From: Diadema setosum
Taxonomy: Eukaryota > Echinodermata > Echinoidea > Diadematoida > Diadematidae
Length of the DNA stretch: 64,000 nt
Assembly (NCBI GenBank): GCA_033980235.1
Contig: CM067075.1
Span: 24,375,061 to 24,439,060 of the forward strand
Direction of reading: 5' to 3'
Of the stretch, positions 12,901-26,600 are shown in pieces. The translations under genes were made by a program, and so were the position numbers. The stretch's first letter is position 1; each line of letters starts with the position of its first letter. Below the pieces are notes generated by a model, which made no database searches, was not told where the DNA came from, and saw nothing but the letters and a program-made list of their open reading frames with translations.

Positions 12901-13351
12901 TGTTCATTACATTGTTGCACCGATTTCCTGATATTGTTCTGTTGTTTGTATGCCATAATATTTTGTTGCATATCCTCAATTTCTTGGAGATGAAATAAAA
13001 CAACTTGAACTTGCACAATAACAAAATGTATCCACAAGCTCTGAATTTTCATGGGATGTTCTGTGGAACGAAGTTATAATTTTCTTTTTCACTTTTTTTC
13101 ACTTTCTGATTTTTCTTTACCACATTTCTACCACCACCACCAAGCACAAGTAATGCCAACTTCACCACTATGTTACGCTTCTCCTTCTATGGTTTAAACC
13201 AATCTACCTCTTTTCGGTCATTTTGCGCTACATTTTCTTGCTTCTTGAAAATATCCAGGTCTTCATTAATAGCCGAGTTGACAGCTAATAAGATTATTAA
13301 TCGGGGACCGCGGACTTATGAGGGGGGTTCACCCCTCCACTTACGGCGAAC
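9961..13351. other. Intergenic stretch with A-rich repeats
   Basis: Holds (CAAAA)n at about 10355-10391, a CAAA-rich run at about 10595-10685 and a C homopolymer near 12150. At 12900-13014 a sequence ending GAGATGAAATAAAACAACTT plus GAACTTG looks like the 3' end of a truncated LINE in plus orientation. No coding exon supported. Confidence 0.35.
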
Positions 13352-13352
13352 A

Positions 13353-13420
<68 letters not shown>

Positions 13421-13422
13421 AG
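13352..13422. repeat. (GAAA)n microsatellite
   Basis: About 17 AAAG units; a G homopolymer run of about 20 bases follows at about 13479-13499. Confidence 0.95.
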
Positions 13423-14541
13423 ACATCGAAAAATTATAAAAGGGTGTTCCGTCCCCGAGATTTTTCCACCATGGAGGGCGGGGGGGGGGGGGGGGGGGGC
13501 AATAACCCTTTACCCAACCACCTTATAGAGTATCACCTCCCACTCCTCCCTCCCCCAGTACCCACATGCACTCACCAAACTGTCAGAAAACGGTTCCATG
13601 ACATTTGCTCCTTCGACAATTGCTCCCATAAAATATCTGCACGCTAGACCAAACATAAAACCTACCCACAAACATAACCTCACCCTAATTCTAACCCTCA
13701 CATAAAAATATCACAACCTGTAACGCTAACCCTATCAAGTTATTGGAGAAAATAAGCCTTGCCTGCTTATCTACATACAATGTATACAATTTCTCTCCCC
13801 CAGTTTTCCATATGTGCTTTATTTTATTTCTTTTATGATTATCTTTTTCTTTACTGTTTTTCATTGTCATTATTATTACTGTGTGTATATGTATACACTC
13901 TGATATGTTTGATTTCTTCCCTTTGTTGCCTCCTCCTGGTACACCTTTCAGGGCTCACTGTTTGCCCAGCCCCCCCCCCCCCCCTCCCTTCCTTTTGCTG
14001 TTGCTTTTTTCACTCTTTCCCTTTCTTTATCCCTCTGGTGTTCCCTATCTTCTTTGATGTTGCCTCCCTATTCATCCTTTTCCATCATTGGTTGCCTCCT
14101 TGATCCTCATGATCATCACTGACCCCCCTCTGCTTTTTGTCTGTCCCCTCTCCTCTACCTTTTGTCTGTCCCCTCTCCTCTGCCTTTTGTCTGTCCACCT
14201 TCCTGCTTTAATCCCCCTCCTTTTACCTGTTGGGCTCCTTGCCCATGACCTCCCACCCCTTCCTTTGTTTTCTTTGTTCTGTGTACCCAGCTTGTCCCTG
14301 TCTGTTCTTGTTGTGTGAAGTCCTTATATGTGATTGCTGTCCCTGCATGTTTGTCATTTTGCCTCTGACGAAGATTCTGCTAGGATCGAAAGCTCAGGCC
14401 CCTTTTGACTCCATATTTTGCTCTTCACAGATACCATATATTAAACGCAGCGTTCTCGTTGCCAGACTACGCGTACTGTACATGTACGTAACTGTCACGA
14501 AAACTGAATGAATCTCTTTGACACAAACTTTTCTCAACTAA

Positions 14542-14629
14542 ATGGCTTCACACCTGTCTGAAGATGCTCTTCGAAAGAAGTTTGAAGAAGAACATGGAGA
14601 CGAAAGTATCGCCATCAGCCTCGGTTTGG
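14542..14629 (+). CDS. LRRC46: LRRC46 exon 1 (start codon)
   Basis: ATG followed by 29 codons beginning MASHLSEDALRKKFEEEHGD, ending in phase 1 at a GTAATT donor. The phase fits exon 2 and the ATG has A at position -3. A promoter-like CRE/ETS cluster 1.8 kb downstream raises the possibility of an alternative first exon. Confidence 0.6.
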
Positions 14630-17600
14630 GTAATTTCTTGTCATGGCTCTTTGTATGTTAGCCAATAGTTCCACTGGCACGACCAGAACTTAGTTTCATA
14701 GCCCCACATATAGTAAAGGGTGTCGGCCCTAGACCGAGTTATGTATTAAAATTCTTTTGATTGAAGTAGGGCCTTAAAGGGACTGTACAGTACTGGTTGA
14801 GGTAAGGATTCATGTTTTGGACATTCCTAAGTGAGATAATGAAAAGCCTCTTATGAAATATGAAAGAGCATGTAATTCTAAGAAGGATTCAACGTTTATT
14901 TGATGAAAATTGGTTTTCAAATGGCTGAGATATCCAAAAAATGCTAATAATAAAAGGCGACATGCCCCAACTTTATTAGTATTTGTTTGTTTCACTTTGT
15001 TTTTGGATATCTCAGCCATTTCAAAACCGATTTTCATGAAATAAACTTTTGATACCCCTTAGAACTGCATGCTCTTTCACATCTCATAGAGTGGTTTCTG
15101 AATATCTTACAAAACGTTAAAAGTTAAATCTTCACCTCGAACAGAACTGTACACACCCTTTAATGCCATGGTGATCTTGGCGCTCTTACTTTTTCTTTCC
15201 TTTTCATTTATTTTTTCTTTTCAAATCAAAATTTTTACTTTGTATGTTGGTGTCCATATTTTATATTTCAAGTGTGGAATTCAGAAGTCAAAGAAGAACT
15301 TCTAAATAATAACGAGTTAAATTACAACAAGATCTAACGTTAGCATGGTTAGTTAGTAACCGGGCGTAGGGCGTAGCAGCGTAGGCCTACAGTTGTACGT
15401 AAGGTAAAGACAAAAGTTTAACTTGATTAAATTCAAATTTATCTGTCTGTTGTTAGACTAAAGACCAGGTCTTACTCTTGAGTCTTAGAGTCTTACTTAA
15501 GTTGTTAGAGTCTAAGACACCCTTTCAGTACAATATTGGTACTATTGTATTTTCTCTAGAAATTCTAGAATCTAAATTTCAAACTGGAGGCTTTAGACCT
15601 AATTGGCCTAGTTAGACTAGATCTAGGTAGAGACTAAAGAAGAGTAGTCTAGAGACTAAAGACTAGAGAGAGTCTCCAGAGCAGAGCAGAGTCTAGAACT
15701 GAATAAGTTTTAGATTTAGTTAGGCCGTAGAGATTTTTTTAATAATTTTTTTTAAGGAATTGTAGAATCTTTTACTCGGCAAAACTGTGTACACCTACTA
15801 CTATGGTAAGGCCTAACAATGTCAGCAGGATACCTTAACATTAGCACCCTGCGTATCATAGCTTTTACTGTATAGACCTAGGCCTAGACCTATCTAGAAC
15901 GAAAGAGTATGCGTGGGATTATGTGCCATAAGCTATGAAAATAATAATAACGAAGACACGAAAAACAAACTCATAAACAAACTATTAAACAAGCTAAATT
16001 AAATATGGTTCAGTAATACACATCTGCTTAGTAAATTGTAACTACACGCAGCCGCTGTCGCAAAGCGACAGCAGCTGCACCTCTACTCCTTTGCAGACGT
16101 TGTTATTTTCAGCGGTGGGTGTACGTTTCCTTCATGAATATCTTTATTAATCGTGGAAAACTAAAATATAAGGAATCCCCGTAATCTATGATAATCATTC
16201 AATAATCGGTATGCATATTTTTTTTAATTACGTCAAAAATCCATCCTTAAAATCAGGTCTGTAACTTGTAAGCGTCCGTATTGCTTCACTCCTCATCTCC
16301 TGCGTGTTATTGAATTTAGCAATCACTCTCCTATACTACAACGTAGCTAGTCGGAGCGGAAGTGGATGAGCTAGTCGGAGCGGAAGTGACGTCAAATCAT
16401 GAGAGTAGCACGTGCGGAAATACATGTACATAGAAGATGACAAGCTTTACGTAACACAAGAAACGCACGGGCGTACGTAAAATGCTACCACGGTACCTCG
16501 GGTTGAGCGTTCGTGGTATAGTTTGTTGATTTTGTGAATCATCACACAATCTACTCCGAAAAATTCAACAATAAGGTTTGGATACCAACAAAACACCCAA
16601 TTCAACTCAACCATCAGCAAAATACGATATAGGTGGGTGGTATTACTGTTAAAATCAAACAAAATAAAAGACATTTTTGTGGTCTTACCATCAAAAGCGA
16701 CGGTCGTTTACAACGTTTAAACATGTCAGACCGCTGTTTGCACAGCGGTCTGGTCAGGCTAAGTAAATTGCAAACATAACACATGACTGTGAAATTCATG
16801 TGGGTTATGGAGGGAGGGGGTGCCAATGTTGAGGTACCCTTTTAAGCTGCATATAGAAAATGCATTGCACATACTAAAATGGCGTTATTTCAGTACAGAG
16901 ATTCAGAATCAACAGGATGGTCACGATATTCAAAACTGCAGTATTTATTGCATATTCGAGGCAAAACTTAGGCGAATTTGTTTTATACTTTTGGAATGAA
17001 TAAGCTGAGGATCCCTAGGGTGAAGATAGGTGGTACCCTCAATCATACTGTTTCTATCGACTAAGTGTAGAAAAACAGTTGGGCCTTTTTTTTTTTTCTT
17101 TTTTTTTTTTAGGTCTGGAAGCTCTAGATCTACGCATGTAGTCTAGAGTGTCTACAGTATATCATATTTCCAGAAGCAAACTGTTCTGGAAATCCCTCTG
17201 AAGTCTCTAATGGTATTTACATTGATAGTGTCTGTGGATTTTTTGAAACTTTTGAGATCTGTGTGTGTTTACTGTTTCAGGGGCCTACTATTACTAGATC
17301 TTCTCCTAGGGCTAGGCTTTTTACTAGTGGAGTTTCTAGTGTCTAGATTTTTTTTAATCTGAATCATTGATAAGTTCCATATGATATGTACACCATGCTG
17401 GAATTGAAAAAAAAAAATAATAGACATCTGATTAAAGTTACTTATTTAGATGGCTTCATGGTCAGGATTAGAGTTCAGGGTTAGGGTTAATAACAAAGGG
17501 TAACATTGATCTTGGTATCTTAGGGTAACACGGAACCCCTGGGCCTGAGCCCAGTTTAGTGGAGGGTACAATATATGGCACTCTTTCTCAAATTAATATA

Positions 17601-20600
17601 TGAGTTTTGAGTTCTTCTTCGATTATCATCTCACTATTTTACATGTACGTGTACTAGTACTAAAGGGTTCTTACCTAGACCCTCATCACTTTTTAATGAC
17701 AAACTGAATCTTTAACATTTCACAACTTTCTTATTTTGCTCTTATTTTGATTCAGTTTCTTCTGTTCTATCTGTCCAAATTACTCAATTTGAACATACAT
17801 CATTGTGGAATTGCACTGTGATATTTCTTTCAGTGATCAGAAGGGAGAAACTCTGTATGTCATGTAAGAACATAGACCATCAATATGACAGCTGGATATA
17901 GGGACTCCCGATTCATGTGTACACCTGTGTACATGGCCAGCTTTTGGCAACATTCCAGCAGCTCAAGTGTCACTTCATTAGATGCTAAGCAATCTATGTG
18001 AATTTTCTCTTAAGTATTTCTTTGTGACCTCTCACTTCTCCACTTGGAGAATGTGTTTTTATATTTTTTTCTGCTAAAACCCTCATCTGATTCAATCACT
18101 TGAATTTGAAGACAGTGCCTTTCATAGCATAACCTGATGTTCAAGTTAAATTCAGATCATTTTATTTCATCAGAAGATGCTGTCAAAACAGGGAAATGCA
18201 GGTCTTTTAAGAATGGATACTTGAAGTGTATTTTCTTTCTTTTCTTTTTTTTTTGTCATACTTCCAGGGCCACCTAAGCCTGCTCGCATCAGCATGGTCA
18301 TGATTGCACGGAGGAACCTAACGGAATCACTCTCCAAGGGGTCCCATGATCAGCTGTAAGTTGACTCAGATTATTTCTCCTCTACTCACATCGGGAAAAA
18401 ATCCAGCCCCAAGAAAGCTCTGTAGAGAAAATCAACTGCCATGTGTGATTTAATTTTCACACACTGATAATCATCAAATTACCAGCTTGCAAAAACATTG
18501 CGTCATGTAACAGGATGCAATGTACATCATGTGCAAGGTGGAAAATTTATTTATTTATTTATTTTTTTTTTGAAAAGGGGTGATATTTGTAGTTATATTT
18601 CCATTGATATTTCATGATTGCAAATATGAAGACTTGCAAAGATTTCTTGACAAGTCCCAGTTTGCAATATATTATACTTCTGAAATGATTATATGACATG
18701 TACCATATGTACCCTCCCCCCCCAAAAAAAAAAAAAAAAATTACAACAGTACCCTCTGCAACGATAACTTTAAAAATAGTGCATCAATCCAAATACAATT
18801 GCAAGGTATAAAACTAAACTCATTGCCCACATCTTACAGAAAGTCCCATTCGATTTCCTTCAGTGGTCAAAGAGAAATGCAGATTTTTGTAGAGCATGTT
18901 AGGAATATCTTCCCTCCAAGTTCTGTCTATTGTGTTCACACATCAAAGGGTGTGTACAGTTCTGGTTGAGGTGAGAATTTAGCTTTTAACATTTTGCTAG
19001 ATATTCAGAGACCACTCTATGAGATGTCAAAGAGCATGCATTTCTAAGGGGTATCAAAAGTTTATTTGATGAAAATCGGTTTCGAAATGGCTGAGATATA
19101 AAAAAAAAAAAAGGTGAAACAAAGAGATCCTTATAAAAGGCGTGGCCTGTCGCCTTTTATTATTATCATCATTTTTTTGGCTATCTCAGCCATTTGAAAA
19201 CCGATTTTCATCAAATAAACATTGAATCCTTCTTAAAATTACACGCTCTTTCATATTTCATAAGAGGTTTCTCATTATCTCACATAGGAATGTTGAAAAC
19301 ATGAATCCCCACCTCAACTAGTACTGTACTAATATGCAGTTCCAAGAGCATCCGGGTGCTAAACTTGGAAGAACCAGACTCATGACATGCTTTACAAGAA
19401 TCCACATATCTCTGTGACCGCTTAACCAAATTTAATGGGGTTTTCTGCGAAATAGAGCTAAGATGTTTTATTTTAAGACCCTGAAGAAGCATTTAGACGG
19501 TGTTATCATATTGGGTGTTATCAATGGGAAAATTTGATTTTAATTTTTTGGGGTGACATACTATATAGTTAAATGTAATAGTACCTGGGGTAATACATTG
19601 AAGAAAATTGCTGATGTTGGTGAAATCAGAAAAGCTTTACTTTTTGATTGTACATGATGTAGCATGGTGTCCTATGAATGTGTATGTCGCAATAGCCATC
19701 TTTGTCACATTACTGTCTTGATTTGATGTACCTGGTTTGTAAAAAAAATAAAAAATAAAAAAAATAAAAATAAAAATAACCAACATAATATGTGTATGTG
19801 TGTGTGTGTGTGTGTGTGTGAATTTTTATGTGAAGAAGCTACGTTTAGTCAATCAAACAGCACAGATCTACAAGCTCATTGTTTATGTCTTGCCAACCAA
19901 CTCCCTCTCTCATCCAATCAGCATTGATGGGCTGATGAAGCTGACCCACGTCCGTCTTGATAGGGAGAACCTGGTAGAGATTGATAACCTGGAGATGCTT
20001 GGGCCCGTCACAAATCTTTACTTGCAGGAGGTAAGCCAAGTCATCCCACAAGCTAGACACTCCATGAGTCATAAAGCCCATGAGATACACATTGAAAAAC
20101 GGTCCATGAGTCATAAACCCACAAGTCATACAGCCCGTGAGATGGACACCAAGTAAAACAGGCCCATGAGGTAGGCACTAAATAAAACAGGCCCGCGAGC
20201 TAGTCACTAGGCAAAAAAAAAAAAAGGCCCTGAGCTTGCCACTACATAAATCATATTAAACCTATGAGCTCGAAACTGGGCAAATGATTTTTAGTAAAAT
20301 ATATAGGTCTTGATTTTTTTTTGATTTTTTTTTTTTGCAGGGGCGAGGGCAACTGCCATGTCCCCACCCTTGCTGCATACAGCCAAGGTAACAATCTTGT
20401 GGCTGTTTGTGTGACAAACTGCCCTCCCATCTTGCACCATTATTGGCACACCGTGTACAAAGCACTTATCAATGGTTTATAGATGGCACTGTTTGTACTG
20501 TCGAGCTCATGGTCTAAATATAATATGTAGTGTCAAGCCCATGGGCCTTATTTGCCATGGACAGTGTAGCTTGTTGTCCTATTTTACTTGATATTGAACT

Positions 20601-23600
20601 CATGGGCCTTGTTCACATAGTAATTAGCTTGTGGGTGATACGACTCATGAGCTGTATAAACTCAGCAGCATGATTCAAGGACTATATGACTCATGGGCTG
20701 TATGACTCATATGTTTACCTTGTGACATGTACCCTTTTTAATAATTGTTGTGCTGCCATCTGCACAGTACAGCTAATTCTGGGCTGTATCATTTCACTTT
20801 ATGTGCTTTTACATTTAAGTGCTTCAAGAGCTGGCTGTTTGCTTTAATAGCATTACTAATTTCATAAACTGGCAATTACTGCGATCATATAGATCAATAT
20901 TATTGATAATGAAGTTGTGCCAGGAAATATGGTCTAAAGGGGATGTGCCATCAATGGGATTCACAGCACAAAACATGATGGATATATTATGTAGGGTCTG
21001 CTACATGACTCATGCTCTCAGACAGCAGCTCCCATGACAATGTCATCTGCATCATGGTGTGTTGTGAGGTCACAGAAGAGCCATTTTGTTTCTCTATAGA
21101 ATGCATGCATTCATGGTTGGTGAGATTTTTAATCGTGTATATATGCCCCAGCATTTAGCTTACCTTGTCAAGATTTGGCATCAGCATTCGATAATCCATC
21201 CAAGCTTGACCTAGTTGTAGATTAGGAGGCTCACTCAGGTGTAGCTCTTGCCAAATAATCCATCAAGAAGACCATGAGACCATGATGACAAGATAGAGAT
21301 TAGGCAGATTAGGCAGATTAGGCAATCTCTGATTCATTGACATTATTTTAGTTTCCAGACAACTGTGCCAACTGGCAAAGACAGCACTGGTTTTCATGCC
21401 AATCAGCAAACGAGGTACAGTAAGGGTTACAGACAACTCATCCACACATCATTAGTGGCTCTTTGTCTTAACCCATTGAGGATGGACTGATTTAGCTACA
21501 ACACGCATTTCCCAGATCACACCTGCCCGAGTATACTCGGGACGCGTCCTCATCCAATGGGTTAAAGGCACATAGACCCGGTGGTTGCGGGGCGCTGTTG
21601 GATGATACTGCCGATCACCGTTAGCATTGATATGAAGATTGCTGAAGTTGAACTGTCATCAAGAGTAAAGCGCGGACGTGTTGCTAGTTAACATTGCCTT
21701 TGTTGACTTCTCTGCGCATCACGCAATCTGTAGTGATGCCAGGGTGCGTGCTTATGAGCTTCTTAGTATGACGTCACAAGAGAAGTTTGCTAAAGCTGTC
21801 ATCATCAGCCAAATCATGAGCCGGACTGTGATCAGACTTCTTCGGACTAGTGGAAATGGGTCAAAGCGTAAACGCTCAAGAGGAATCTATAGCATAGGTC
21901 TCTGTAGGAAACTAAAGTTGTGCGCCCGTGTACGTATTCGACTAAACCACTGGGTCTGCAGTGTGCCTTTAATTGTTTTTATTCATGCAGAGTAGCAAGA
22001 ATAGCCAATTGATCTCCCAAATCCTTCCCAATGGAAAAAAAAAGGTGACAGCAGCAAGAAATCTCATAGCCTTCCTATTTTTGCCCATCATCATATACAG
22101 TGGACTTCCATTATAATGAAGTCATTGGAACTGGCAGTTTTCTTTTGTCACATCGAAATTTTGTTGTAACTGAACAAATAAGCAATAAAAAATACATAGG
22201 GTGGATAATGTTACGGCCTGAATTTTTACTTCGTTGTAACCGGAATTTTGTTATAATCGTGTTTGTTTCAACGGGAGTACACTGTATAGGAAATAATAAG
22301 AAAGTCAGAATTTAGCCACCATCAGTCTACTACTTTACATTCTCAGAGTTTTGATTCAACTCTTTTGTTGTTTTTTTTTTTTTCCACCCTCTAACTATCA
22401 TTCCGCAGCATCAGCCTTTTTTATCCATATATTTTCCATCTTCTTGTCCTAAAAAAAGGTTTTTTGATTGCACCCGTGGTCTTGGAATCAGAAATTTGCT
22501 TGCACGATTAGAGCATAATGGAAAGCATATTTTTCCCCCCATTTTTTTTTTTCCTGGCAGAATGCCATATCTGTTATTGAAAACTTGGAGTGCCTGACGT
22601 CGCTGCAGTTCCTCACCCTGGCAGGGAACAAGATTGAGAGGGTCGAGAACCTGAAAATGCTGGACACGCTCAAACTTTTGGACCTATCAGAAAACAGAAT
22701 AGACCACCTTGATGTCGGTATGTTAGATGCTATTTCACTATTAGAAATTACCATTGAGTTTTGGGCACCTGCCTGGCAGTCTCGGTGAGAGCTACTCCAG
22801 CATTATTAAACCTGCCTTCATGCTCTTCTAGAAGTCAGAGAGACAGTCCAGGGAGAGTTCCCATTTCTCTCTATTGTTGCTCATTATATATTCATCCTTC
22901 TTTCCCCGACTTGGCGGTGTAGTCAGCTAACACTCATTCAAAGTGGAAGTTTCTCTAAAATGTGGATGAAGAATGCAGCAATATAAATAGTAGATTGCAG
23001 TAGTAAAGTTTGAGGAAATTCAGATGATTCATTAAAACATGAAGAATTTTAAAGTTTTGATTCCGCCACTGCGGGATGAGAAGAGTACAGCCGTTTGTGA
23101 TGTCAAGGGGGAACAATGATACATGTACAAAGAAGATATAAAGAAGATTTTGCAAAATTTCATTTTTTTTTTAGCATAATGAAAGAGCTATTGACGTACA
23201 ACCTCTTTTCAGATCTTCTAAATGTGGTTGTTTTCTTTTGTTTTAATTGAGCAAAGTATGCTCCCAGAAATTAGGTAGTCAGAATTTACATTTGTACATC
23301 TTTCTTGAAAGACACAATTCTTGCCTTGCTCTAACATGCACCCATGTTCAATTGGGTCCTCTTGCTTGTGATTGTGAAAGAAATCGAGGGTTCTCATGTT
23401 GTTGCTATTGTTGTTTTGATAATTTCCCAAATTTTATACTGAGACTGTAGAGCTCACCAGTCAGGAAATAAAATCATTTATCATGATATATGATTTTCCC
23501 ACAACAGAAGAACTGCCAAAGTCGCTGGTCTTTCTCAACCTGACCGGGAATCGGTGCGTGGAGTCACGTGATTACAGGTCAGTGCCATTCAGCTTACATT

Positions 23601-26600
23601 TAGCACGCGCACGGAATGAAAAACTGATGCATGGTTGCTTTAGCCAATGGGCGTCTCGTACTGAGTCCGCGAATGCTTGCTTAGTGCATGAACCTTTGTT
23701 ACAAGTGCGCGATAAACATGTTGCCCATGGGGTGGGGGAGAGGAGGGGGGTATCCTGGGACACCGCAAAATGAGCTAATGGCTGCGCCCAGTGCCACAAA
23801 TTGTCTGCTGCCCTCAACGAACCCGAATCGGTCTATACTCGGGCAAGCGTCAATGGGAAATGCGTGTTGTAGTAAAATCAAACTGTCCTTAACGGGTTAA
23901 CGTGTGCATTTAGTGTAATGTAAAGTCTTAATTGGATCATAGAAATGATCCATTGAAAGTTGAAGCATACTTTTGCAAAGAATAGGGAGGGTACAGCTTT
24001 TTAAATCTATAAATCACCAGAAGGCAGTAATTGCATTTTGGACAATTTGGGGGCAACTTTCGTCACTAAAATCTCTCATTCATCCAAATTGAGACAGAAA
24101 TAATCCTTCTAAATCTGGAACTGTTCTGGAACAGCATGCAAACATTTATTCTTCTTTACATGTTAGGAAGTTTGCTCGTGAAACCAAGTTGGTCAGAAGA
24201 AAATAAAGCTGTAGTAAATTTGTGTGTACAAAATGAATGGTTGGTTGTCCACAACTTGTGTCCTGTTGGCTTACTGCCCTCTAGTGTTCAATACGGTGCA
24301 TTTTGGAAAAGCTGCGACTTCCATACATTCATGGACTAGTCTTAAGTGTCTACTGATTCATAAAGGCTGTTAAAGCTTCACTGGGAAAGTAACTCTAAAG
24401 ATTTTCAGTCTTAAAGATCTGAGCTGAACTCAAGTTCCCATTTGAGAATGCCCGCCCAATATTGATGTTTGCACATAAATATGTTTAAAGGGTCAACAAT
24501 CTACTTTTTCACTGTCCTAAATCAAGTGTGCAAGATGCATTATTTCAGGTTGTTTGTCTATTGTTGTGTTATGATACACAAAGTAATCACTACCCCCTCA
24601 CATTCCACTATGACCGGATACATCTCTTCACCTCCGGCCAGTCAATGACCCCTACCAATACTCTCCACCTCATCCAGTGAGTAATTGACCTTCACCATCC
24701 CTTGAGTATACATTGTACTTCTAGCCCCATCTAATTTATGACCAGGCTGAGTGCAACCCAAACATCCTGCCCTTCCCCCACTGATTACTTTCGTAGAATT
24801 GTTGCTGAATCCAAACCAAGAATACTACCTCCTTTATAAAACTAGTCCCGCCTTTGTTCCTATAACAACCAAAGTTTTGCCCAATTAAAACCTCTCTTTA
24901 ACATGAAGACTCCACCCCCATTCACCTATTAATAGTATGTTACAACCGTGTGACCAATGTGTATGATTGAATGTATGAAGAGAATTATAACATGCAGAGA
25001 AGAAGACTTGCATTCTGACGCTCAAAGAGAGAGGATCGCTCCCAAACGCCTCTCGAATAAAGTGCTTGCCAAAATATACTCAACTGTGTGCCACGATACT
25101 TTATTGAACGTACCTCTGTAAACTAGACGGACCCCACTACACAACACTGTCCATCTGTAGCAGAAATAATATTGATGTATCTATGTCACTGTAAATTCTG
25201 AGGAACACCATGTGGTGATTATTGTATCATTCTATGAATACAGGGAGAGAATCCTAGCCGCTCTACCAAACCTCAAACAGCTTGACAATGAGATGCTGAC
25301 CAAGGACGAAAAGCGTGCCGCGGGCCACCCCGTGTCCAGCGATGATGACGACAATGAAGATGATGTTGACGAGGAGGAGGAGGATGAGGGGTTAGAAAAT
25401 GGTGCATACCATGACGGAACTGATGCCCGAGAATCTGTCGATGTCGATGGTGAGTGACTGTTTAGGTCAAATGTGTTGCACAGAAGGTAAAACGCCCTCC
25501 GTGAGAGTTGAAGTTGAACCAAAAACCCACATAGCTGCAGCTGCAGCAGTGGTTTTACTCTAATGGTGAAGCTGCAACACAAAATTTCCAAGAAAGTTGC
25601 TCTTTGTATGTGAAACCATCTGAGTTTATAACCTACTCTTACTCTTTGTTCGTTGGTATGATCATGCCAACAGTTATGTTTTCAACTGTTATAATGAACT
25701 GCACTGCCCAGATTAGTTCTTGGCCATTGCACATGTTAGATTCAGGCAATCTTAATGAAAACTTCACTCCACATTAGATTAAACTCTTTTAGGTAGGGAA
25801 AGGTAATTCAGAATAGCAAGAATTGTGTTACAATTGGGTAAAAGATCAAGGTATGCAGATTTAATGGGCCAGGAAAATCATGGACTGTCAACTCCCTTAC
25901 CAGTTTTATACATATAGTAATAATAGTTTATTTTTATATAGTGCAGATCAGACTTGGTAAGAATTTCAATGTGCTTTACAGACTATTATTACCCTTGTCA
26001 CTGAATACATTATTTCCAACCAGCACTGACAGTGCTTACTCTCAACTCCAAGGGGAGCATTCGAGCCAGTTGCCATTTGATTGGCATGCACATGCTTTTG
26101 ATCACTCGACATAGGAGGGGGGCATTTCATGAAGCATTTTGTCCGCCAGCTTTGTTGGACAAATTTGCTGTCAGCCAGTCAGATGCAAGGATTTCTGTAG
26201 CTTTTAACAGTTTGTCAGACGAAATATCTGACAAAACGCTTCATGAAATGCCCCCAAGCATTCTCATCCTACAGGGACGCATTTATACTCCTGGGTGGAG
26301 TGTAGCCAATGTCATACTAATGCCAACAGTCCAAACTAACGTACAATTTGATGACATGCTGAGATTGGCTCTTAAATGAAGTAAAATCAAATGAACAGAA
26401 TGGTAGACGTGCACCAGATTTAGACGCAGAATCAGAAATTTGTGGAATTCTAAAGTTCTACATAATTTTACCAAACACATTCAGGTTAAAAGAGGTATGA
26501 ATGTCATCGCTTCACAGCTTCTCACTTTTTTGTACACATGATATTCTCAAAATCCTGTTTTGGGTTGACAATTCATATTTAAAATTATTTATTCAAAGAT

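Noticed and set aside
13759..14511. Chain of Leu/Phe/Cys-rich open frames upstream of LRRC46
   Set aside because: The interval is pyrimidine-rich, with CCTCTCCTCT-type repeats and a repeated TTTTGTCTGTCCCCTCTC segment. The hydrophobic frames follow from composition.
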